Shown here piece by piece: positions 34,155 to 34,565 of a stretch of DNA of 34,565 bases. The DNA is from Flavobacterium ginsenosidimutans (GTDB lineage: Bacteria; Bacteroidota; Bacteroidia; Flavobacteriales; Flavobacteriaceae): contig NZ_QJRJ01000057.1 in assembly GCF_003254625.1 (NCBI RefSeq), forward strand, positions 1 through 34,565. The letters run 5' to 3'. How positions within the stretch are numbered: position 1 is the stretch's first letter; every line of letters starts with the position of its first letter. Both the position numbers and the translations under genes were made by a program. The notes under the pieces were generated by a model that was not told where the DNA came from, ran no database searches, and saw only the letters and a list, made by a program, of their open reading frames with translations.

Positions 34155-34565
34155 AATAGTTAGATTTTGGGATTAAACAACTCATGTCATTTTAACACTG
34201 CTAAACTAGACCATTATGAATTTGGACGAAAATATTTCCGACAACCTACCAAAATACTCGTTAAAATAACGAATATTAGTCATTTTATACGACTAAACGC
34301 GTTTATGAACTTTCAAAAAATAGTATTAAAATTATCCATTTAATTCAATCATCTTAATAATTTCTTACGTATAAATACGGTATTTTTAAAAATAAGAGAT
34401 TTAAAATATTTCAAAACAAAAGAAAAACACCTTTCAAAAAGCGTTTAAATCAAAAAAAAAACTCCATTCATAAGAATGGAGTTTTATATATTAAAAGTAT
34501 GTCTTGTCCTGAAATAGCGATACACAAAAAGTATCATTATGGAAAAAGATCAAGAATTGCGCTAT
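34155..34565. other. Non-coding region at the right edge, possible insertion-sequence boundary
   Basis: About 410 AT-rich bases upstream of the second LamG-like gene. I see no gene up to 34500. At 34504 begins TTGTCCTGAAATAGCG, which resembles the kind of terminal sequence seen at insertion-sequence ends. It is followed by an ATG at 34539 whose frame (MEKDQELRY) runs off the window. This could be the start of a transposase gene, but nine codons cannot establish it. A terminator lies at 34461. Confidence 0.3.
34461..34482 (-). terminator. Terminator, probably for a gene beyond the right edge
   Basis: A perfect 9-bp stem (ACTCCATTC / GAATGGAGT) with an ATAA loop. Nine A residues precede it on the plus strand, giving a strong T-run when read on the minus strand; the plus-strand T-run is only four. 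It therefore most likely ends a minus-strand transcript entering from the right. Confidence 0.65.

Overview
The window looks like a chromosome segment of a Bacteroidota bacterium, most likely Flavobacterium or a close relative. The DNA is AT-rich, almost every gene starts with a signal peptide ending in an AQ/SQ-type cleavage site, SprB-type repeats and a type IX secretion (T9SS) type A sorting domain are present, and Shine-Dalgarno sites are largely absent. No rRNA, tRNA, CRISPR array or complete mobile element was found.

Layout. Positions 1-404 hold a small His-rich lipoprotein gene with its own terminator. Positions 648-30690 form one very long run of plus-strand genes with tiny gaps or overlaps and no internal terminator that I can see, ending at a bidirectional terminator at 30768-30792. 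In order it encodes: a 1630-residue beta-rich exported protein; a fibronectin type III protein; a tandem family of small exported proteins that each end in one SprB-like repeat, including two degraded copies; a giant SprB-repeat adhesin with a T9SS sorting domain; an outer-membrane beta-barrel with a helical C-terminal domain; a 2165-residue multidomain protein; a cytoplasmic candidate immunity protein; an orphan deaminase-like toxin cassette; and a SUKH-like immunity protein. Positions 30823-34154 hold two minus-strand LamG-like secreted paralogues flanking a plus-strand DUF481-type outer-membrane protein. The last 400 bases are non-coding apart from a terminator and what may be the edge of an insertion sequence.

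Interpretation. The 648-30690 region reads as a surface machine with a polymorphic-toxin end. The 2165-residue protein has a TANFOR-like N-terminus, a fibronectin domain, a metzincin protease (HExxHxxGxxH plus a Met-turn) and a C-terminal domain resembling the TNT NAD+ glycohydrolase family. It is followed by a probable immunity gene and then a second toxin/immunity pair, the usual arrangement of variable toxin tips with orphan cassettes. The adhesin and the beta-barrel next to it could provide cell contact and an outer-membrane anchor or conduit. Only the adhesin has a recognisable T9SS sorting domain, so the export route of the toxin protein is open. That the whole run works as one contact-dependent toxin system is my inference. 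The domain calls come from motif recognition by eye, not from a search.

The most striking sequence pattern is in the adhesin. Its first 21 SprB repeats follow a strict three-repeat cycle of cysteine placement, which suggests regularly spaced disulfides between neighbouring repeats.
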